Positions 56,907 through 64,000 of a stretch of DNA of 64,000 nucleotides are shown one piece after another. The stretch comes from Chamaecrista fasciculata. Its lineage: Eukaryota; Streptophyta; Magnoliopsida; Fabales; Fabaceae. The notes under the pieces are model-generated. The model saw nothing but the letters and a program-made list of their open reading frames with translations. It was not told where the DNA came from and searched no databases. The first letter of the stretch is position 1, and the number at the start of each line of letters is the position of its first letter. The stretch lies in assembly GCA_003254925.1 (NCBI GenBank), contig QANZ01036951.1, positions 44,057-108,056 of the forward strand. The letters run 5' to 3'. The position numbers were made by a program, and so were the translations under genes.

Positions 56907-59900
56907 TTAAACTGCTTCTTCAACTTCATCTTTCTTGGGTTTGCGTAGTGAATATTGAGTCGCCATCACTGCATCATCTAAAGTCAAGTAGAATGCGTCC
57001 TTCCCAAGCTTCTCCACAAACTTGGATAACATTAGCTTCTCCATCACCTCCAATCTTGGATTCACTAGTGATATCTATGCAAATATATATATATATATAT
57101 AACTTAACTACGTATATATAATTAATTGTATATATTCAATTGAAAAACATAATATATATACGTACCGGTATATTGTTTTTCTCCAAGATTCTACGTGTTT
57201 CTAATAATCCAGCAATACCAGTTGCATCGATACATGTCACTCCTAATTAGTTAAGTTCAAATACACGATTAACATTACTATGTACAAAAAAGCATGAATA
57301 TTATGTTTTTTTTAATAATATTTAGACATTAAGTACCTGATAAATCGAGTATAACGTGTTCGACGACTTCTCCAGAGGCTTGCTCTTCTCGGACATATCT
57401 CATAATCCTAAATAAAAATACTTAAAATAATTAAAAGTTTGTCTATCTGGATGTATATAACTGAGTGTATAATAATTGATCAAATATTGAGATAATGAAT
57501 AATCAATGCAAAAGGAATTAATTAAGCACCTTTCCTTGACATATATAGCATTTGCATAGTAAAGAGGAGAACCAAGTTGGATTACTAAAAGGCCATGGAC
57601 TGTTGATGAGGCCCTCGGATATTGCTCCACGTCACGGTATAAACCTGAGTCTGGTAATTTTCCTAGTTTACACGTGGCAGGTCGAGCCACATATAAAAGT
57701 GCCCTCAGTAGACTAAGTGACACCTGAATTAATAAATAGGTCAAATTGCATTAATTTAGAAAGAAGAGGTTAGAAAAATTAATTAATGAATTATTGATTG
57801 AAAGTAAATTAAGTGCTTACGGACAAAAGGAGGCCAATGTCCATGCTTATAAAGGCGACACCAAACAAACCAGCCATGCAAATGACGAAGTCAAACTTGT
57901 CAACTTTAAAGAGGTATATAATTTTTGCGTAGTCGAAGAGGCCAATCACGGAAGAGATAATAATGGTGGATAAGGCTACAAGGGGGGTGTAACGAAATAG
58001 AGGAGCTAGAAATTGGAGTGTGAGAGCTATTAGAATTGATTGTATAATGTTTGTCATCGGTGTCTTACACCCTGCGTTGTAATTCACTGCAGTTTTCGAA
58101 AATGGTCCTACAAAAAACACACACAATTTGTGTCACTACTAAAATTTGAATTAATATCTTAGTAAAATGATCAAATTGATTATAATTATATGTTTCAAGG
58201 ATGAAATTCAATAATTTTATTTTCCAGGGACTAAATTGAAACACTTACTATCTATTAGGGATCAAATTATGAATTCACTCTATTATATGTGTGTGTTTTT
58301 CTTTATTTTATATATATATATTTCATGTATGTATGTATGTATGTATATAATACCACTTGTCAAGTAGCAGGAAGTGAAGGAACCGACTAGGTTCATGAAG
58401 CCAAATGCTACCATCTCTTTATTTCCATCATGAGGGGTATTATCCATCACAGCGAAGCTTCTTCCTATTGCTATCCCTTCCTGAAAATAATTTTTTTTTA
58501 GTGACAAAATCAGAAGAAAATAATCAATAATTTTATATTTTTTGTTTTTTGGTAGAAAAGTGTAACTTAGATTAATTCAGAACAGAGTACAAACATGCAT
58601 GAAACAGAGTACATCACCGGACAAATCAATAATTTTATTTAGTAACATATAGAGGAGATTGCAGTTTCTTACCGCCAAGGACAAAATGCCACTGAGAATG
58701 CCAGCTTTCAATACTGCTTTTATATATCGAGAGTCAAAGTTTAAGTGTTTGATAGAGGAAGGATTGATTCCTCTATCCAGGTGACCCACCTAAAATAATT
58801 AAGTTGTATAAATTATGGAGAGAGATATCGAATATATATATTTATTTATAAAACTAAAGAAAATTAATATCGTGAAAGATGATTACTCACGATTTGAATT
58901 CCATGCTTGTCGCCTTTGACAAGGAAGGTAAAAACGCCAGAAACCACTACTGTTATGATTGGTGCTAAAGCAGGTACCCAAAAGAGTTTTTTATTTTTGG
59001 TTTTCTGAAAATCATATTGAAATTAATTAGAGTAAACTCACACAAAAAGGTCTTGTTGCATAGGTTATTGCTGTTATGCTAATTAAGTTGCTAACATGCA
59101 TGGCTATGTTCTGTTATAATACGAACAGAGAATATGTATGTTTTAAATAAATTCAAAACGTTTGACTATCTTAAACTAACTGTGATGAGATGCTTTTTAA
59201 TTATCCTCATCTGGCACTTATATTTTCATTTAAGACTGATGAGAAATACTAATAACAAATGAAATTTTGGAGTCAAAGAATTCGTCTATTTTTTTTTTTG
59301 TGAAAAATATTATTCAGTGTTATTAAATTAAACACTGTCTCTGTAGAAATTAACTTACTTTAAAGTTTAAACCAAAAGATTTGCACTCACCGCGTATCTA
59401 CTGAGCTGCAAGAAAGTAAGCAATACTACGCCAAGAACGGTAGTTTCCCATCTTATCTGTTATGGAAAAAAAAGAAAAAAAGAAAAGGAAAAAAATTATC
59501 ACAGTATCGCACCCTCGTTTTGTCTTACAAAATAAAACAAATTAAGGACTATCATGTGGTTACGCTGTTGTGTATATATATATATATATATATACGGTTA
59601 AATGTTCAAATTGGTCCTAAATGAATACTTTTAAGTTCATTTTGGCCTTAAATGTTTTAGAATTTTTATATCGGTCCTAAATGTTGCCATTTAGTTTCAT
59701 TTTGGTCTCAAACTACTAAATGTGATCATATATTTCTCGTTTCAAGTTCAAATGTCACAAGTTTAAAACTACATGTTTTTTACAAGTACTTTCTCTATCC
59801 AGTTGGAACTATGAGCAAATGAGGTCAAATATGGTCTCAGAAATGTGTTGACTGTTTTAAGGTCAAATAAGCAAAGTTAGTCATCGTTCTTATTTTAAGT

Positions 59901-62070
59901 CCGAATGCGACGAATTCAAAACTGAGTTACTCTTAACGATTCCTTTTTATACTCAGTTGGGATCGTCAAAAAAGAGGTCAAATTGAGCTTGAAAGTGGAT
60001 TTGAGACTAAAAAGTAAAAAAAATGAATATTTGATCTCAAACTCATTTTCGAACCTGATTTGACCTTATTTACTGACGATCCCAGCTGGGCAAGAAAAAA
60101 GAGTCCGTTAAGAGTAGTTTATAATATATCTCCGAACTCGTTGCATTTAAACTTGAAACAAGAGAAATATAACCAACGTTACTTGACCATGAAACGAGCA
60201 ACTCACTTTCAAAACCCAATTTGACATCGTTTGCTGGTGATTCCAACTGGATAAAAAAATATTCGTCAAAAGCAACATGTAACTTTGGACTTATTACATT
60301 CGAACTTGAAACAAGAAAGGTACGGCCATTCAGTAGTTTGAGACCAAAATGAAACTAAATGGCCACATTTAGAATCAATATGAAATTTTTGAAACATTTA
60401 AAACCAAAATGAACTTAGAAGCATACATTTATGACCAATTTGAACCTTTGACCTATACTTTGTTTATTTGATACGTACATCATGTCGGTTGTGCCAGATG
60501 GCCGTGATGACACCTTGGACGCTGGTTTTATGTGTGAAGTGTGCCAAGCCAAAGACGCCCTTAAGCTGCTGCAAGATGAGAATGATTGCTGTCCCTCCCA
60601 TGAAGCCAGTGATTGTGGAATGCGAGAAGAAATCCACCAATATCCCTAACCTGCATGCATAATTAAGAGTAAATTAATTAATTAATTAATGATTTAGTTA
60701 GTCCGAGAACAATAATATTACTATTTGCAGAGCATATATACCTTAGAAGTCCGAGAAGAAGCTGGAAGAGACCGGTAACAAAAGTGGCTGTAAAAACCAA
60801 AGCAACGTACAATGCTTGGTTAGTATCCGGCGACGCCACTTGGGAGATGTTGTCATATATAAGCAACGAGCATGACGCTAATGTCCCCACTGCCACGTGC
60901 CTTGAACTTCCCAATACCGCGTATATCAGCGGTGGAACGAACGCACTGTCTGATCATAACAAATTCATATATCATTATCACAAAATTCAAAATCTTAAAA
61001 GATGCAATTATAATTAATTTCATCTATTTTTCATCACGAGTATTGTCCTCTACTACAAGCAAATTCTATAATTAAGACATGAGTGGCTAGTCTTTCTTCC
61101 GTTTGATTGTCCAAGTCCTACTGGTTAATTTTATCATTTCATTAACATTGGATTTATTTAAGGTCTAATGTCAACAAATTACGTTTACCATTAAATTTGA
61201 ATTAACATCTCAACAAAAAAATTGAATTAATAGTATATATGCATGTAGATTAAAGTATATTTTTGATTTCATAACTTTTTCTCCGGTCTCAATTTGTTCT
61301 CACGACCTTTTTTGTTGATTTTTTGTCTTATATCTTTTGCTCAGATTGCAGATTTAGTTTCGTGTTGCACTTTAGGTCTCATATTTTTGGGTTAGGTTGC
61401 AGAATTAATCTCTTATCTTTAGGTCAAGTATAAAACTAGTCTCATATTGGGTCAGGTTGGACTGATGATGAAATTTTCACAACGATATGAGACCAATTTT
61501 ATAACATGACCAAAAGATATGACACAAAATATGATACGGGATCAAATATGCAATCTGAGCAAAAGATATGAGACCAAGAGTGCAACAAAAAAATTATGAG
61601 ATGAGATTGATAGTTGAGCAAAAGTTATGAGACCGAAAATACATTTTGACGTATATATATATATATATATCTTTCCAGGATGAAATTGAGAAGATATTAG
61701 GGTTAAGTAGGGTACAGAGGCCGACGACAGGAGGGAGTTGAGCGAGTTTGGCATAACTAATGCCCTGAGGGATGGCGAGGCTGGTGATGGTGAGGCCGGC
61801 GAGAAGATCGGAGACGAAGAAACGAAGCGAGTAATCGGGAAGCCACTCGCAGATGGGGATGAAGTATTGGACGCCTTTGAAGAGTCGCCGGCGACGCGTG
61901 GTCTCATTCATGAACTGCCGGAATGGGTCGTCCGGGAAGAGAGACTCCTTGAATGCACATTTCAACTTTTTCAAACCACTTCTTGGCTCCGAGAAGTTCA
62001 CACTGCTGTGGAGTTCATTATCCTGATGATGATTGTGAGTACTATTACTTGTTGTGGCGTTGTTAGCCAT
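56907..62070 (-). CDS. SULTR3: SULTR3-type sulfate/anion transporter (SLC26/SulP family)
   Basis: Twelve exons: 62070-61716, 60949-60742, 60650-60479, 59456-59391, 59004-58891, 58789-58673, 58480-58354, 58107-57821, 57723-57530, 57407-57337, 57242-57166 and 57074-56907; 651 residues with consistent phases. The N-terminus is cytosolic, then the SulP signature region (AGLTITSLAIPQGISYAKLA), YSAFVPPLIYAVLGSSRH, VDFFSHSTITGFMGGTA, EGIAIGRSFAVM, GPFSKTAVNYNAGCKTPM, and a C-terminal STAS domain (about residues 520-640; GVTCIDATGIAGLLE). It most resembles SULTR3 members such as SULTR3;5, judged from memory of the family. It should move sulfate or related anions across a plasma or plastid membrane. 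The start at 62070 (MANNATT) is preferred to an upstream in-frame ATG at 62208. Two fold-backs lie in its introns. A tandem paralogue lies to the right. Confidence 0.9.
59595..60454. mobile_element. Fold-back element in SULTR intron 3
   Basis: Left end ggttaaatgttcaaattggt and right end (inverted) aggtcaaaggttcaaattgg, with mirrored ttagtttcattttggtctca / gagaccaaaatgaaactaa and a centre near 60030. It lies between exons 3 and 4 and keeps 24 bases or more from both splice sites. Confidence 0.75.
61250..61653. mobile_element. Fold-back element in SULTR intron 1
   Basis: Left arm (gtatatttttgatttcataa, tatatcttttgctcagattg) is mirrored by caatctgagcaaaagatatg and …gaccgaaaatacattttgac at the right. 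The centre is near 61450. It is 63 bases from the end of exon 1. Confidence 0.65.
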
Positions 62071-62209
62071 TACGCCATACGATTTCAAAACCAAATTATT
62101 ATAATTAAGTTGAAGAAGGCAAGGAGATGAGAATGAGGTTATATAGAGAGAGAATTGAAAGAGATGGATCGAGTTGCCAACTAGTGAGGAGGCAAAGCAG
62201 GCTATCAAA

Positions 62210-62833
62210 TAGGAGTTTCGTGGCGCTACGTAACTTTGCTATTTCAAATGCCTACCATTCGTTTCATTCACAAATCACAACTACGTTTGACCACACCCAA
62301 AATTCTTTATTTTATCCATTTTTATTTCATCATTAATTAATTATCATTTCCTTGTCCAAAGAGGCTAATAATATATATATTCCAATAATATTTTGTTCAA
62401 AAAAGAAAATCCAATAATTAATATACATGGCCATGCATGTTGCTTTTTATTAAGTATATATGTAACGCACATACTTAATCATGATGCGACAATCAAATGA
62501 GTGAGGTCGGTGAATTGTTTAACGAACGTCAACATGTTGTATAATTGGAACTATAATTAATCATCGTTTGATTACCAGTTGATTTAGATGCACCTTATGG
62601 GATCAAAATATTATATATGAAAGTAAAATAGACAAAATATTTATAAAGGTATAGAGGGACTAAATATATATGTTTACACTGATATTTATTTCAGTTTCCA
62701 AATTAACAAGCAGTTCAGCGTAATTAATTTAACAAATCCTAATTTCCTAATTTCCTAGTTTAATACACAGTGCAAACTGCGATTAGGCAACTCAAACTAC
62801 ACTTAATTAATTATCGTTTGATACAAATATATA
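62210..62833. other. Spacer between the two SULTR genes
   Basis: It should hold the promoter of the left gene (upstream of 62070) and the 3' UTR of the right gene. AT-rich; no element or extra gene was recognised. Confidence 0.5.
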
Positions 62834-63892
62834 TTAGACAGTAATATCAACATTTTTCTTGGATTTGTGGAGTGAATACTGAGTTGCCATCACCGCATCA
62901 TCCAACGTCAAAAAGAACGAGTCCTTCCCAACCCTGTCTGCGAAGTGGGAGGTTACAAGCTTCTCCACCACCTCCAGTCTTGGATTCACTATTGACATCT
63001 ATCAAAATATAATATATAAAGTTAATTACATCTCAATTAATTAATTTGGACAACATATATATCATTCATGTATAATTATACCTGTATATCATTTTTCTCC
63101 AACACTCTACGTGTCTCCAACAATCCTTCGATACCAGTTGTGTCAATGGATGTCACTCCTAATTAAGTTTAATATACAGTCATCAACAATATAATTAATC
63201 TAAAACAAGTTATCTTTAATATACATTTGTTTTTAAGTGACAAAATATTGCAAATAATTACCTGACAAATCGAGTATGACCTGCTCAATAACATCTCCAG
63301 ACCTCTGCTCAGTTCGGATATGCCTCATAATCCTAATTAAAACAAAAGCGTTGAAAATAATTTTAAAAGTTTTATTCACTTGAGAGAGAAGGATATGCAA
63401 GCATACATATATATATATATAGAGATAAAAGATTAATATAAACTAACAATTGAGTCTTAAAAGATTATCAAATTAATAATTTAATTTCTAAGAATGAAAT
63501 ATACTCTTTAGTGCATAAATTAAAAAGAACTAAAAGATATATTGTTTGAATCGTTGAAAAACTAAACTGTATATTTCCATCTTTGAAATATTGAGTTGTA
63601 ACTCAGTAACCTTTAAAGAATCAAATTGTTAGTATATAAGTCTTTATATTAATGAGTTACATAATGAATTTATTAATTATAATGCAAAATGAAATGACCT
63701 TTCTTTGACATAAAGAGCACTTGCAAAGTAAAGAGGAGAACCGAGTTGTATAATTAAAAGGCCATGAATTGTTGAGGAGGCCGTAGGGTATTGTTCCACA
63801 TCGCGATATAAACCCGAGTCAGGTAGCTTTCCAAGTTTACACGTGGCAGGCCGAGCCACATATAACAGTGCTCTTAGAACACTGAGTACCAC
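62834..63892 (-). CDS. SULTR3: Second SULTR3-type transporter, 3' part only (runs off the right edge)
   Basis: Exons 63892-63699, 63332-63262, 63158-63082 and 62998-62834 match the last four exons of the neighbouring SULTR gene, three with identical length (194, 71, 77) and the last one codon shorter (165 against 168 bases). They encode the STAS region (SVLRALLYVARPATCKLGKL; GVTSIDTTGIEGLLE; DDAVMATQYSLHK) and a stop at 62834. The upstream exons lie outside the window. Same strand and order as the first gene, so the two are a head-to-tail tandem pair. No break is seen in the visible part. Confidence 0.9.
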
Positions 63893-64000
63893 CTTAAATA
63901 GATCGCAATGATTTAGAAACACAGACATATATACATACATATAAATAATCAAATAATAATATAGCTAGAGAAAGAATTCAAAATTTAAAAAAAAAAAAAA

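Noticed and set aside
58327-58347. (ATGT)n tract beside a SULTR exon as a regulatory element
   Set aside because: It is an ordinary microsatellite in the intron, with no supporting motif.
1-64000. CRISPR arrays, bacterial-type operons, rRNA or tRNA genes
   Set aside because: The spaced repeats here are transposon or tandem repeats, and tRNA-like boxes occur only in SINEs without a cloverleaf-compatible gene.

Overview
This 64 kb window is nuclear DNA of a flowering plant, almost certainly a eudicot. It is AT-rich, has GT-AG introns with AT-rich interiors, and carries plant-specific families: a PAR1-type secreted protein, AGD14, a plant SERINC and SULTR3 transporters. Plant LINE, SINE, Ty3/gypsy, hAT and MULE-like debris fills the rest. 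A 54-base N run at 34520 and one N at 30954 mark assembly uncertainty. The species cannot be resolved from sequence alone.

Layout, left to right. 0.5-2.7 kb: an intact three-exon PAR1-family gene on the minus strand, with repeats in both introns. 2.8-9.5 kb: no gene, but a tRNA-type SINE, several long fold-back elements (two with clean 9-bp target duplications) and a 3 x 125 bp tandem repeat. 9.6-16.3 kb: a decayed Ty3/gypsy element, split by a 2.1 kb solo LTR of another element and missing its 3' part. 16.4-17.2 kb: half a fold-back and a LINE 3' end. 17.7-20.1 kb: a cystatin-like gene with an apparent frameshift. 20.7-28.4 kb: a tandemly duplicated block with two paralogous unknown genes (197 and 151 codons in my models), interrupted by a hAT-type MITE whose empty site survives in the other copy. 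28.7-31.8 kb: a run of fold-back elements.

32.0-40.9 kb holds a complete AGD14-type ArfGAP gene on the plus strand, about 739 residues; introns carry a 39-bp and a 1285-bp RTE LINE insertion and a 20-bp poly-A insertion. 41.9-46.7 kb is a complete SERINC gene on the minus strand, 397 residues in 12 coding exons, with one GC-AG intron; it converges on AGD14. 46.8-56.5 kb has no gene but many nested transposons. 56.9-62.1 kb is a complete SULTR3-type sulfate transporter on the minus strand, 651 residues in 12 exons. 62.8-63.9 kb is the 3' half of a second, tandem SULTR gene running off the right edge.

The host genes are unrelated housekeeping or transport genes and do not form a pathway. The main interest is the local duplicated gene family and the unusually readable record of nested insertions, many with intact target-site duplications. 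Exon coordinates were derived by hand from splice signals, reading-frame continuity and remembered family sequences; no alignment was run.
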